Made by a program: the position numbers and the translations under genes | Assembly: GCA_030432235.1 (NCBI GenBank) | Contig: JAUIHT010000008.1 | Span: forward strand, 62,001-126,000 | Source: Verrucomicrobiia bacterium | Lineage (GTDB): Bacteria; Verrucomicrobiota; Verrucomicrobiia; Opitutales; Cerasicoccaceae | Direction of reading: 5' to 3' | DNA: 64,000 nt | Notes under the pieces: model-generated | What the model saw: only the letters and a program-made list of their open reading frames with translations | Told to the model about the DNA's origin: nothing | Databases searched by the model: none | Shown: positions 36,071 to 45,383 of the stretch, one piece after another | Layout of the letters: every line of letters begins with the position of its first letter | Position numbering within the stretch: the first letter of the stretch is position 1

Positions 36071-38257
36071 ATGAAAGAGGCAAAGCTACACTGGTTTTTG
36101 CAATGCTGGCGGACTCGTCAGTTTCGTGGATTATTTTGTGCCTGTTTCGGCATTCTGGTTGTCTCGGTCTTCCTGTCTGCGCTATTATTTCTGTATCACT
36201 GGTATGATCATAGGCACCCGAGCGCACTGAGCGTACTTCTGTGGGCATGTGCTCCTCTGTACCTCGGTGTTCTGGCGGTATTAGTGGTTCGGTTTATCTC
36301 CCGCCTGGCCAATCGCGCCGAAAGCCAGCTCAAGGCGAAGGAGGCTCTCTGGAGTGCGGCGACCATGACCACCTCGGACGTTATGTACGAGTGGTTTCCA
36401 AATGAGGACCGGATTGAGTGGAAGGGCGATCTCCAGCGTGCACTGGGTCTCGATCACTCGGAAAGCCTGGAAGCCTATCAAGAGTGGTTTCGGCGTGTTC
36501 ATCCCGATGACCGGGAGGCTGCCGACAAAGTGCTGCAGGAAGCGCTTGAGCGGCGGGTTGCCTTCGAGGTGCGCTATCGCATTCAGCATCAGGATGGCTC
36601 CTGGCGATATTGGCGCGAAGTGGGTATGCCGATACCCAACGACGATACCCTTCACATTGTCGGCGCCTGCACGGATGTGACCGATCTGGAGCAGTCGCGG
36701 CGTATGCTCAGGGATAATGAAAGGCGCTTGAGGCGCTTGCTGCGCGAGGCCATGGGAGGGATCATGGTATTTGAGATCGTGCAGGACGACAAGGGCCTGG
36801 TAACCGATTTTATCTGCGTTCTGGCGAACTCCGCAGCCGAGCGGGAAACGCGGGCGGTTAAGGGTTTCTTTTTGGGCAAGAGCATACGCGCGATACCGGG
36901 GGCGGAAGAGGCGGGTTTGTTGACCCTTTTTCACGCGGTGGCCTCTTCCGGTCAGTCGCGACAGGTTGAGAAGACCATCACGATAGAGGGAGAGCAGCGC
37001 TGGTTCGATATGGCTATTTTTAAGCTCGATGATGAAATCGCCGTGAACCTCAACGACATCACCGAGGAGAAGCGGCAGGCTGAGCAGAGCCAATTGCTGC
37101 AGGCCCAGGTTCTGCAACTGCAGCGTGTGGAAACCATCGGTACGTTGGCCGGTGGTATTGCCCATGATTTTAACAACATCATCGGGGGTATCCTGGGATG
37201 GACCGAGCTGGCCAGAAGGCATGCGCAGGAGAATGTCGCCGCGCTGAAAGACCTGGAGCATGTGCTCTCAGGAGCGGAACGTGCCAAGGATCTGGTGGAT
37301 CAAATCCTGGCCTTTTCGCGGAAGTCGGACGCTCATAAAAAGCCGGTGGAGCTTGCTCACTGCGCGCGCGAAGCGGTGCATCTGCTGCGTCCGACCATCC
37401 CGTCCAATGTGGTCTTGGAGTTCGAGGATTCTTCCGGAGGCTTGGAGGTGTTTGCCGATCCGGGCCAGCTCCACCAGGTTATCGTCAATCTTTGCACCAA
37501 TTCCGCCCAGGCTCTGGATCCGGATGCCGGGGGGTACATTAAGCTGTCACTTTGTCCGGTTGGTGGGGTGTCTAACGGTAATCAGGAGCAGCCTGGCGCC
37601 GGGCTGCGCCTGGTTATCGAAGACAGCGGATGCGGTATGTCGCCCAAGACGCTTCAGCGTGTCTTCGAGCCTTTCTTTACCACCAAACCCGCAGGGGAGG
37701 GTACTGGCCTGGGTATGGCTGTGGTGCATGGAATCATCTCCGCGCACCACGGCCAGATCCATATCGAAAGCAAATTGGGAGAGGGTACGAAAATCACGAT
37801 CGAGCTGCCCGGGTATTTCGCGGTCGATGAGCCTGAGGAAGATGTCTCCATCGTGCAGGTGCGGCAGGGAGAGGAATCCATTCTCTTTGTGGATGACGAG
37901 TCCGGCCTCGCCCAGGTTTCCGCCAAGATGCTGGAATTGCTCGGCTACAAGGTTGAGTTCTTCACCAGGCCCGCCGCGGCCCTGGAGCGATTCAGAAGCT
38001 CACCCGGCGACTTCGATCTCATCATCACCGATCAGGTTATGCCGGGGATTACCGGCTATCAGCTCATCGAGGCTGCCCGGACGGCGCGCCCTGATATTCC
38101 GGCGATCATCACATCGGGCTTCAACCGTACCCTCACGGCCCATCGCCTGGCCGAGCTCGGAAACGTCGAGCTGGTCCTGAAGCCTTATTCCACGTCGGAA
38201 TTGACTCGCCCGATGGACGAGCTCTGCGGCGAGCCGGCCGCCGCTCTTACTGGCTGA
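36071..38257 (+). CDS. Hybrid sensor histidine kinase (PAS, receiver)
   Basis: 728 residues. Two membrane helices (~20-43, ~56-80) near the N-terminus, a PAS domain (~100-200, with FRRVHPDDREA and GSWRYWREVGMPI), a second PAS-like region (~205-325), HisKA with H365 in GGIAHDFNNIIGG, HATPase with LCTNSAQAL, EDSGCGMSP, FFTTKPAGEGTGLG, and a C-terminal receiver with D654 in LIITDQVMPG. The last module may pass phosphate to an HPt such as that at 5510. Its last 11 bases overlap the convergent propeller gene. Confidence 0.92.
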   Translation: MKEAKLHWFLQCWRTRQFRGLFCACFGILVVSVFLSALLFLYHWYDHRHPSALSVLLWACAPLYLGVLAVLVVRFISRLANRAESQLKAKEALWSAATMTTSDVMYEWFPNEDRIEWKGDLQRALGLDHSESLEAYQEWFRRVHPDDREAADKVLQEALERRVAFEVRYRIQHQDGSWRYWREVGMPIPNDDTLHIVGACTDVTDLEQSRRMLRDNERRLRRLLREAMGGIMVFEIVQDDKGLVTDFICVLANSAAERETRAVKGFFLGKSIRAIPGAEEAGLLTLFHAVASSGQSRQVEKTITIEGEQRWFDMAIFKLDDEIAVNLNDITEEKRQAEQSQLLQAQVLQLQRVETIGTLAGGIAHDFNNIIGGILGWTELARRHAQENVAALKDLEHVLSGAERAKDLVDQILAFSRKSDAHKKPVELAHCAREAVHLLRPTIPSNVVLEFEDSSGGLEVFADPGQLHQVIVNLCTNSAQALDPDAGGYIKLSLCPVGGVSNGNQEQPGAGLRLVIEDSGCGMSPKTLQRVFEPFFTTKPAGEGTGLGMAVVHGIISAHHGQIHIESKLGEGTKITIELPGYFAVDEPEEDVSIVQVRQGEESILFVDDESGLAQVSAKMLELLGYKVEFFTRPAAALERFRSSPGDFDLIITDQVMPGITGYQLIEAARTARPDIPAIITSGFNRTLTAHRLAELGNVELVLKPYSTSELTRPMDELCGEPAAALTG

Positions 38258-40358
38258 GGGGAACGGACTCCCAGAGCCCGGTGTTCTGGAAATAAATCCA
38301 GCGGAAGCCGTTCTGGGTGTAAGCGTAATAGGCCCAACTCGAGCGGGCGTTGACGTAGTACCACGGGTAAGTGCCATCCGAAGTCCAGAGCCAGCCCAGG
38401 ATGTAGTCATAGAACCAGAAGGAGTTTTCCCCGTTCATCATGCCGGGCCCACTGCAAACCCAGAAGCCTTGGTCGATCTGATAAATGATCGGATAACCGA
38501 GGCCGTTGAAATCGCCCAGCCAGCTTGATTTCCACCAACCGTTTCCGCTGTCGGTAAGCGGTCCGAAATAAACGTCGAAGGCCACGCCGATGTAGACCTG
38601 GGCGATCTTGGCCCAGTCGCCCGTGGCCAGGAAGCCGCCGCCGCTGTAGGGGATAAGGCGTTCCAGGCCGGGTGTCAGCACGCCCGTTTCGATGCTCCAG
38701 GTGATGCCGTCGTCGGTGCTGAGGACGGAGCCATCGTACGAGGTCGCGGCCAGCCAGGAACTGCTCGCCACCAGCGTGTTCAGATACAGATTCGGCTGAC
38801 TGGTGACGAGGGCCCAGGAGGAACCGTCGGAGCTTGAGTAAATATGGCTGATGTCCGATGTGTCGAGTGTCAGGGCCCAGTATTTGTCATCGAACCAGGC
38901 GAAGCCGTAAACCTGACCAGAGAACACGGAGGGGAAGAGACTCCAACTTGCGCCATCGACACTGCGCAGGACCGTGCCATTGGCGGTCCCTGCCAGGAAG
39001 ATGCTGTTAAGATATTCGATGCGGGTGATATCCTGGCTGGTGCCGGTGGAGACGACACTCCAGGTACTGCCATCCTGAGAGGCACTGGTGATCATCGTGC
39101 CGTTTACCCCTCCGGCGTAATAGCGGTTTTTTCCGTAGGCGACGTCGTAGAGGTTGACCATGACGGGGGAGCTGCGTTGCAGCCATTGGTCGCCGTTCTG
39201 CCCCGTGGACATGATGGTGCCCTGCTCTCCGACCGTGACCCACCACTGGTCGCCGTAGGCCACGCCGTTGAGGTTCATTGTCGTATTGCTGGTGCGGTTG
39301 CTCCAGGTCACGTTGTTGGCGGTCCCGGCGATGCGGCCATTGCTGCCGACTGCCACGGAGAAGCCCCCGCCCTGGGCGATATCCACGTAGGCGCCTTGAG
39401 CTCCGCTGGCATACTGGGTCCAGTTGATCAGGCCACTGAAGCTACGGTAAATGGCCCCGCCCCGGCCCACCAGGTTCCAGCCCTGTGAGCTGCCGACGAT
39501 ATCCAGGTAGTATCCGTCATAATTTTCGCGGACCTGGCGGATTTCCCAGGTAATGGCGTCGGTCCCGGTCAGGATTTTACCCTCGTCCGCCGCAATGACG
39601 TAGGTGCTGGCAAAGTAAGCCACACCGTTGAGCAGCAGACCGTCAGCGCTGGAGGGAGCACTCAGGGCCGCCCAGCTCCGTCCGGTCTGGGATATGAAAA
39701 TACGCTCGCCGTCGGTGGCGTTGCCGAGGGCGATGAACTGCCCCTGGCCGGGAGCGACGGCCACGAGGTCCTGTGAGGTAAAGCTGGTCACGGGAGACCA
39801 GACTGCGGAGTCCAAGCTAGTGGCCACCGCGCCACTGTCGCCCACAACGACGAAGGTCGAGCCGAGGAAGGCTATGTCGTTGAGCGGCTCGGTCAGGCCG
39901 GTGGAACGGGTGGTCCAGACCAGGCCGTCGTTGCTTGTGGCTGCGTAAGGCTGGCCGTTCAGCTCTCCCACGGCCACAAAGGTGCCCAGTCCATAGGTGA
40001 CGGCGCGAAAATTAGCCGTTTGCCCGGTAGCGGCGGTCCAGGTAGTGCCGTCGGTACTGCGCAGGATGGTGCCACCCTCGCCGACGGCTACCATGATGGC
40101 CGGGCTGATGACGCACCCGTATAGGTCGGCGTTGGTGTTGGTGGTCCTGAAGCGCCAGGTAGCCCCATCCGTGGTCGTGGCCAGGCTGCCGTTTTCGCCC
40201 ACCAGCATGAAAAAGCTGGCGATATTTACGTCGTTGACGGCGACGTCGTAGATGTCGTCACCGGTGGGGCTGGGGTTTTGCCACGAAATGTTTTGGTAAG
40301 CGGCTTGGGCGAGAAAGGGAAGGAGGAGGAGACCGAGGGAAAGGATACGAGTGTACAT
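38247..40358 (-). CDS. Secreted YCF48/beta-propeller-like protein with aromatic tail
   Basis: 703 residues from the ATG at 40358. Signal peptide ~1-20. Repeats of about 40-60 residues with pattern GENGSLATTTDGATW, GEGGTILRSTDGTTW, GDSGAVATSLDSAVW and GNATDGERIFISQTGRSW fit a YCF48-type beta propeller. The last ~95 residues form a distinct aromatic-rich domain (GWWKSSWLGDF, GFWVCSGPG, WFYDYILGWLWTSDG, YPWYYVNARSSWAYYAY) ending LWESVPLSQ. No PEP-CTERM. The aromatic tail could serve sorting or surface attachment, but I do not recognise it with certainty. Role unknown. Confidence 0.75.
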   Translation of the reverse strand: MYTRILSLGLLLLPFLAQAAYQNISWQNPSPTGDDIYDVAVNDVNIASFFMLVGENGSLATTTDGATWRFRTTNTNADLYGCVISPAIMVAVGEGGTILRSTDGTTWTAATGQTANFRAVTYGLGTFVAVGELNGQPYAATSNDGLVWTTRSTGLTEPLNDIAFLGSTFVVVGDSGAVATSLDSAVWSPVTSFTSQDLVAVAPGQGQFIALGNATDGERIFISQTGRSWAALSAPSSADGLLLNGVAYFASTYVIAADEGKILTGTDAITWEIRQVRENYDGYYLDIVGSSQGWNLVGRGGAIYRSFSGLINWTQYASGAQGAYVDIAQGGGFSVAVGSNGRIAGTANNVTWSNRTSNTTMNLNGVAYGDQWWVTVGEQGTIMSTGQNGDQWLQRSSPVMVNLYDVAYGKNRYYAGGVNGTMITSASQDGSTWSVVSTGTSQDITRIEYLNSIFLAGTANGTVLRSVDGASWSLFPSVFSGQVYGFAWFDDKYWALTLDTSDISHIYSSSDGSSWALVTSQPNLYLNTLVASSSWLAATSYDGSVLSTDDGITWSIETGVLTPGLERLIPYSGGGFLATGDWAKIAQVYIGVAFDVYFGPLTDSGNGWWKSSWLGDFNGLGYPIIYQIDQGFWVCSGPGMMNGENSFWFYDYILGWLWTSDGTYPWYYVNARSSWAYYAYTQNGFRWIYFQNTGLWESVPLSQ

Positions 40359-40477
40359 GATAGGCGGCATTATGACAAAATTTAACGGTCCGCCAATCCG
40401 TAAAACACGTCTGCTGATGATCGCTTAAAATGCATTGCCGTGCTTGCAATGCACGGAATCTGCTACAGGCTCGAATC

Positions 40478-41635
40478 ATGTCTGACACTGACTCGCGCTC
40501 CGCGGCTAAATCCACCGCGTCCCCTTCCGGCAACCCGCGACAGGAGAACGACTTCTACGGCCAGATGTTTTCCCTGGAGGAAAACCTGAATGCCTGCCTG
40601 ACTGTGGCCCTGAAAGAGCTGGAGGACCGCTTTGCACCCTATCCGGCCCTACGTGAATCCTGGCATTCGTTGAAGGCCTTTTTGCGCAAGCGGGGCAAGC
40701 GCGTGCGGCCCATGCTGTTCCTGTTCAGCTACCAGCTTTTTGACGAACGTGCGGAGGTCCCGCCCATGGCAGCCTTCCGGGTGGCCGCGGCTCTGGAGAT
40801 TTTTCATGCCTTCGCCCTCATCCACGACGACATTATCGACGCGTCCCATTCGCGTCGCGGTGCGCCGACTTTGCATAAGCGCCTGGAGCTTGAGGCTGGT
40901 GTGGAGGAGCGTCAGGGCGAAAACCTTGCGCTGGTGCTCGGGGACATTCTTTTTGGCTTCGCCATGGAAGGGTTCCTCGACCCCGGGATCGAGCCGCAAC
41001 GCTCGGCTCGTGCGCTACGTTACTTCCTCAAAGTGGCGCAGGATACCGGTATGGGCCAGGCGGTGGAAATTGCCCACCTCGGCGAGGCTCTCGGGGAGCT
41101 TTCCGAGGACGAAATCCTGCGCACCTACTTCCTGAAGACCACGCGCTACACCATAGAGAGCCCGCTCATCCTCGGTGCGATACTCTCCGGGGCGGGTCAT
41201 GGGGTTGAGCATGCCTTGGCCGGTTTTGCCCGTCCGCTTGGATTGGCCTTTCAGGTCGAAAACGACCTGCATGAAATCGCCGGCATGGTCGAGGGTGATG
41301 CCGAGCTGGCTTACGACCTGCATGCCGGGGTCAAAACACTTTTCCTCAAGCGGCTTCACGAGGCCCTGCCGCCGGCCGGCCGTATCCGTATGGAAGGCCT
41401 ACTGCGCGATGGTGGCGTTTCGGAGTTCTCGGCGCTAGTGCAGGCCCCCCCGGCGCGACAGGTTACCGCCCGTCTGCGCGAGGAGGTCCGTCAATATTTC
41501 GAAGAGGCTCGTCATGCCTTGCGTGTGCCTTCCCTCAATACCGCGCAGCGCCGTAGCCTGCTGGACTTCGCCGAGTTCATCAGTCTCAACAGCCATCATT
41601 CGGAGTCCGGAAGCACCCGCGCCGCCACCGCCTGA
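40478..41635 (+). CDS. Polyprenyl synthetase-like protein
   Basis: 385 residues, trans-prenyltransferase fold. FLRKRGKRVRPML and LEIFHAFALIHDDIIDASHSRRG carry the first Asp-rich motif (D117, D118, D121). KTTRYTIESPLILGA and LAFQVENDLHEIAG mark the rest. The second Asp-rich motif, usually DDxxD, reads NDLHE (N262, D263, E266). Family enzymes join IPP units to allylic diphosphates; the altered motif may change activity or chain length. The start is at the ATG 40478, chosen from the conserved-domain position. Confidence 0.83.
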   Translation: MSDTDSRSAAKSTASPSGNPRQENDFYGQMFSLEENLNACLTVALKELEDRFAPYPALRESWHSLKAFLRKRGKRVRPMLFLFSYQLFDERAEVPPMAAFRVAAALEIFHAFALIHDDIIDASHSRRGAPTLHKRLELEAGVEERQGENLALVLGDILFGFAMEGFLDPGIEPQRSARALRYFLKVAQDTGMGQAVEIAHLGEALGELSEDEILRTYFLKTTRYTIESPLILGAILSGAGHGVEHALAGFARPLGLAFQVENDLHEIAGMVEGDAELAYDLHAGVKTLFLKRLHEALPPAGRIRMEGLLRDGGVSEFSALVQAPPARQVTARLREEVRQYFEEARHALRVPSLNTAQRRSLLDFAEFISLNSHHSESGSTRAATA

Positions 41636-41639
41636 GCTT

Positions 41640-41750
41640 TTATGGGGCCTCGCCCCCCAAACCCCGCAGTGCGTGGCCGCACGGGACATGGTTTTGCCGC
41701 AAAGGCCATGGCGTGCCGCCCCATTGGGAGGCGTAGCATCTCGGATGCAA
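41640..41750. other. GC-rich intergenic stretch with nested palindromes
   Basis: A 111-base gap between convergent genes. It holds GGGGC (41644-41648) / GCCCC (41652-41656) and a nested structure around CATGG ... CCATG (about 41688-41711). No T-run is seen. It may end transcription from both sides or be a REP-like relic; the evidence is limited to the palindromes. Confidence 0.35.
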
Positions 41751-41753
41751 GGC

Positions 41754-42800
41754 CTAGCCTTGCTTGCGTACTGAGGGGCCTTCGACCCAGGTGCTGTTGA
41801 TGAGGAGAATCTTGGGGTTATCGTAGGGACCGGTTTCGGCGCGGGTAATCTGCGCGATGACCAGATCGGCGGCGTTGGCCCCGACTTGATCGTTGTGCTG
41901 CTGCATGCCCGCCCAGTCGTCCATATCCGGCGCCAGGTCCAGATGGGCCAGCCCGACCTCACCCGGGATGGAAACACCAGCCGTCGTCAGCCACTTGCGA
42001 ATATCGATGCTCGCGGTAACGATGACATCGGGCTGGTATTTGCGGTACCAGTCGATGAATTCCTTTTCCAGCTTCCAGTGGAAAGCAAAGTGAGGCGGGC
42101 GGGTTTCTGCCGGAAGTCGCTTGGTAACTGTATGGAAGCCGGCGGAGAACTTGCCGTCGAGCAGCTCGTCCAAGGCGGGCTCCAGCACCAGGGCGGGTCG
42201 CCGGTATCCGAGCTCGAGGACGGACTCGGTGGCTTTCTTCGCCGTCTGATAGTGGTCAACCATGGCTGAGGGCAGCCGTGGCTCCACATTGGCAATGCCG
42301 ACCACGCCGCAGGAGAAGTTGCCCCAGAAACTCTCGTAGCCTTCGTAAATTTTGCCGGGGCGCTGCGCCGCTGCGGCGATGAGCCCGCGGATATTGCGTG
42401 CGTTGAGAATCTGTTTCAGTCGCATGGCGCTCATACCGGATTCGCCGACCCAAAAGTCCTCAAGGCCGTAACCCATTTCTATGGCGCGGGCCCGGGCTCC
42501 CTCTCGGAAATCGCGGAAGGTATGCCAGTGCATCATGTCCTGATGCTCGTTGCAGTTGATCCACGCGAGATTGGACTGGAATTTGGGCGTACGGCTGGCG
42601 CGCAACTGTGCCATGAGGCTGGCCATGACGGGGTTGCGCTGGTAGCCGAGCTTGACGGCCAGTTTTTGAATACGATCGCGTGTCGTTTCGGGAAGGCGTG
42701 GGTCGTTTTTCAATGCGAGCGATACTGCGGACTTGCTGACACCAGCAGCATCCGCTATCGTTTGCATATTAGGACGGCCCGGGCTAGTTGTTTGGGGCAT
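41754..42800 (-). CDS. LacI/GalR-family transcriptional regulator
   Basis: 348 residues from the ATG at 42800; an ATG at 42824 would add 8 residues. The N-terminal helix-turn-helix and hinge is MQTIADAAGVSKSAVSLAL followed by GYQRNPVMASLMAQLR. The rest is a periplasmic-binding-like ligand domain (GLEDFWVGE, GVVGIANVEPRLPSAMVDHY, PDVIVTASIDIRKWL, GLAHLDLAPDMDDWAG). Such regulators respond to sugars. The divergent lipoprotein gene starts only 22 bases away, and direct repeats lie across the joint, so this pair is probably regulated together. Confidence 0.87.
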   Translation of the reverse strand: MPQTTSPGRPNMQTIADAAGVSKSAVSLALKNDPRLPETTRDRIQKLAVKLGYQRNPVMASLMAQLRASRTPKFQSNLAWINCNEHQDMMHWHTFRDFREGARARAIEMGYGLEDFWVGESGMSAMRLKQILNARNIRGLIAAAAQRPGKIYEGYESFWGNFSCGVVGIANVEPRLPSAMVDHYQTAKKATESVLELGYRRPALVLEPALDELLDGKFSAGFHTVTKRLPAETRPPHFAFHWKLEKEFIDWYRKYQPDVIVTASIDIRKWLTTAGVSIPGEVGLAHLDLAPDMDDWAGMQQHNDQVGANAADLVIAQITRAETGPYDNPKILLINSTWVEGPSVRKQG

Positions 42801-42803
42801 CAA

Positions 42804-42856
42804 GGCAATTGTGTTACTACCCATGGTGATTTGCAAGTTTTTCGTGGCAATTATGT
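42804..42856. promoter_or_regulatory. Direct repeat pair GGCAATT(G/A)TGT
   Basis: GGCAATTGTGT (42804-42814) and GGCAATTATGT (42846-42856) match at 10 of 11 positions and are 42 bases apart, four helical turns. They lie at the divergent start of the LacI regulator and lipoprotein genes. LacI-family operators are usually palindromic, so these could be half-sites for cooperative binding or an unrelated coincidence. Confidence 0.3.
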
Positions 42857-43869
42857 GCTCTTTGATTTTAACCGCTTGTAGTACCATACATAGCGATAGT
42901 GATGAGCCAGACTCAGAGGGCGAATTGGTCGTATTACGTGGGAAGACTATAGAGGTGGGAGTTCTGCCGGAGCTGGCGGGGCGTGTTGTGCTGCTGAGAC
43001 GACCGGGTGGCGAAAATTTGCTCAGGTCCGATCCGGCTCTCTGGAATGAGCCTGCCGACGCGCGTCCAGATCCGGCTGACGGCCCATTTTGGAAAGAATA
43101 TGGCGGGCATATCACCTGGCTGTCGCCTCAATCGGGCTGGTGGGCTCATCAGGAGGCTTATCCTGAGATGCGTGGCAAGGGCTGGCCGCCCGATCCCTAC
43201 CAGATTTACGGCCCGGCTGAAGTCATCGACAAAGGTACGAGGCATGTGGTCTTGCGGGGCCCGAAAAGTCCTCTGGTGGGTGCGCGCATGACCAAGGAGG
43301 TGCGCCTGCTCGACGACGGCCGGGTATTGGTCAAGGCGAGCGTGGAAAACATCACCGATGAGCCGCGCACCTGGGGCATTTTTACCAACACACGCTTTGC
43401 TCCACGCACGCCCAGCTACATTCCGCTGGCACAGGATGATGAGCCGGTCTTTATCTCGCTCTTCACGGGACCGCGTGACAATCCGCTGCCCTTCGCCATA
43501 ATCGATGGCTTTTTCAGCTTTCGCGCTAATGAACCCGTGCCCGCGGGCTTGGATGGCTGGAGTGATAAGGCCAGCATGACCTCGCGCGGGTACATCGCGG
43601 CTTTTCCGTCGGGTCACTGTTTCGTCAAGCGTGCCGATGTCTCTCTGGCCCCGCAGGTGCACCCCGAGCATCGCTTCGCGGAGATTTACAACAATGTACC
43701 CGCCAAGCCCGATGGCTGGGGTATCCTTGAGCTGGAGTTCGTCGGCCCCAGCAAGCTCCTTGCGCCGGGTGAGTCGGTCAGCTTTGAGGAAACCTGGGAA
43801 GTGCTCGACTACGACGGTCCTAATACCGACGCCGACCACATCGCCTTCCTCAAAGCAAACGTGGAGTAG
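42823..43869 (+). CDS. DUF4380-like lipoprotein
   Basis: 348 residues. Lipoprotein signal MVICKFFVAIMCSLILTACS with the lipobox LTAC; Cys is residue 19. The body begins with a beta-sandwich pattern: GKTIEVGVLPELAGRVVLLR, NLLRSDPALW, YGGHITWLSPQSGWW, VLVKASVENITDEPRTWGIF. This resembles DUF4380, a family with an aldose-epimerase-like/galactose mutarotase-like fold; no activity is assumed. It starts head-to-head with the LacI regulator and may be its target. Start placed at the lipobox signal. Confidence 0.72.
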   Translation: MVICKFFVAIMCSLILTACSTIHSDSDEPDSEGELVVLRGKTIEVGVLPELAGRVVLLRRPGGENLLRSDPALWNEPADARPDPADGPFWKEYGGHITWLSPQSGWWAHQEAYPEMRGKGWPPDPYQIYGPAEVIDKGTRHVVLRGPKSPLVGARMTKEVRLLDDGRVLVKASVENITDEPRTWGIFTNTRFAPRTPSYIPLAQDDEPVFISLFTGPRDNPLPFAIIDGFFSFRANEPVPAGLDGWSDKASMTSRGYIAAFPSGHCFVKRADVSLAPQVHPEHRFAEIYNNVPAKPDGWGILELEFVGPSKLLAPGESVSFEETWEVLDYDGPNTDADHIAFLKANVE

Positions 43870-43875
43870 GGTGTC

Positions 43876-44487
43876 CTACCAGGATTTGGGGTCGTCCTCG
43901 GCTTCTTCTACGCGCCAATCGTTTCCGTCAGGGCCTCGCGACCATACAATGACATTTTCGTTAACCCATTCCTGATCCGTCTCGGGATTATCAAGGTGCC
44001 AGTTGGCAAAGCGGGGAATACGTCCGTCGTTGTCGGCATCCAGTTTGAATTTGTAAGTATTATCCCACGGATCCAGCAGTTGACCATCTTCAGTATAGTG
44101 GTTGGACGGGAAAGTGGCAAATTCGGTTTCGTTTGGGTTCATCTTCCGGTTATCCGCATCCATACCGGATCCGCCTCGTAGTATATCGGTAATGAAGCCC
44201 CAAACGGTTTCACCGTCAGAGTATTCGACATCCTTGCCCCAATCGGCTTTGCCGGGGTCGTTACTGCCAAATACTTTTCCATTGGTAATGGGCCAGCGGC
44301 CATACTCTGTGTAGTAAAGCTTGAATGCCGTGGCCAATGAGCGGCTCTCGGATGTGGCCTCTACAATCTTTGCCTTCTCTCGTACACCGCCGATAACCGT
44401 AATTAGGATAACGGCCAGGATGCCTACGATGGCAATAACCGTGAGCAGCTCGATAAGCGTAAAGGCGGCGTGCTTGCGGGGTAACAT
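43876..44487 (-). CDS. Type II secretion/type IV pilin-like pseudopilin (GspG-like)
   Basis: 203 residues. The prepilin segment is MLPRKHAAFTLIELLTVIAI: a short basic leader, FTLIE and a hydrophobic helix. The cleavage residue before Phe is Ala instead of Gly. The body is GspG-like (SRSLATAFKLYYTEYGRWP) with a Ca-loop-like DADNDGRIPRF and a DPWDNTYKFKLD segment. Verrucomicrobia have many such secretion-related pseudopilins. It is not in a pilus operon; its end is 6 bases from the lipoprotein gene. Confidence 0.82.
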   Translation of the reverse strand: MLPRKHAAFTLIELLTVIAIVGILAVILITVIGGVREKAKIVEATSESRSLATAFKLYYTEYGRWPITNGKVFGSNDPGKADWGKDVEYSDGETVWGFITDILRGGSGMDADNRKMNPNETEFATFPSNHYTEDGQLLDPWDNTYKFKLDADNDGRIPRFANWHLDNPETDQEWVNENVIVWSRGPDGNDWRVEEAEDDPKSW

Positions 44488-44560
44488 GATATTCAAATGT
44501 ATCAGCTTTGAGGGGGAATACAATACGCAAGAATGGTCAACAGTTGAACCGGTGGAAATG

Positions 44561-44586
44561 AAAAAGCCGCCCGTTAGGGGGCGGCT
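44561..44586 (-). terminator. Rho-independent terminator after PEP-CTERM gene
   Basis: AGCCGCCC (44565-44572) pairs exactly with GGGCGGCT (44579-44586) with a six-base loop. On the minus strand the hairpin is followed by a U-run (AAAAA 44561-44565 on the plus strand). It lies 20 bases past the stop of the gene ending at 44607. Confidence 0.8.
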
Positions 44587-44606
44587 CTGGAAAAGTGAGG
44601 TTTGCT

Positions 44607-45341
44607 TTAGCGCTGGCGGCGCAGGATGGCCAACCCGAGGATGCCGAGGGCAATCATGCCAGCATAGGCGGCTGGCTCGGGCACGACATATGTTTCTTGG
44701 CCGTTCAGGTTGAACGCGCCTCCGTTGCCGGGATTGCCTCCCGCCGTAGTCCAGCCGACACCTTCATCAGAGAGAAATGCATTGCCGGCATTGAGATACG
44801 TGACGACAAATTCGAAGCCGCCGGCGGTCACCAGTCCTATATCGGCAAAATCAAAATCGAAAGTATAGGTGGCCGAGGTTGTGGTTCCGACTGGAAGCAG
44901 GTTGACGCTGGTGACAAAGTTGTGGCTGCCGCCGTCGACCAGTTGCCATAGGCCACCGAAGTCTGCGCCGTTGGGAATGAGTGAAATGGCATAATCGGCC
45001 CCGAACCCGGTGTTGAAGTTGATGGTCTCGCGCGTTCCGTCCGTGCCCAGAGCGGAGATGGCCGCGCGGTTGGCATCCGTTCCGCCTCCATTATCGGTGA
45101 ATCCACTGGTGGTGGTGAAGCCGCCGGAGACGGAGTCGAAGTAAATTACAAAGGCGTCGTTGAAGTCCCCCGAGCCCTTGGTGACGGTTCCTGAGAGCGT
45201 GGTGCCATTATCGGTTAGTTCGAGAGAGCCGGTGCCGATGACACCGCCGAAGCCGGAGTTGCCGTTGCCGTTATAGATGGCCGCCGGGGACATGGAAGTT
45301 AGCCCCAGAAGGAACGAAGCGGAGAGCAGGAGCGTTTTCAT
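44607..45341 (-). CDS. PEP-CTERM protein
   Basis: 244 residues. Signal peptide 1-20 (MKTLLLSASFLLGLTSMSPA). The body is beta-rich and glycine-rich (GFGGVIGTGSLELTDNGTT, AFVIYFDSVSGGFTTTSGF, FDFDFADIGLVTAGG); a family name cannot be given. C-terminal VVPEPAAYAGMIALGILGLAILRRQR is a classic PEP-CTERM tail. Envelope anchored through exosortase. A terminator follows. Upstream gene is another PEP-CTERM protein in the same direction. Confidence 0.85.
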   Translation of the reverse strand: MKTLLLSASFLLGLTSMSPAAIYNGNGNSGFGGVIGTGSLELTDNGTTLSGTVTKGSGDFNDAFVIYFDSVSGGFTTTSGFTDNGGGTDANRAAISALGTDGTRETINFNTGFGADYAISLIPNGADFGGLWQLVDGGSHNFVTSVNLLPVGTTTSATYTFDFDFADIGLVTAGGFEFVVTYLNAGNAFLSDEGVGWTTAGGNPGNGGAFNLNGQETYVVPEPAAYAGMIALGILGLAILRRQR

Positions 45342-45383
45342 GGGTTCAAGAATTGTTTTGTTTATAAGTTAACCGACAGCGCG

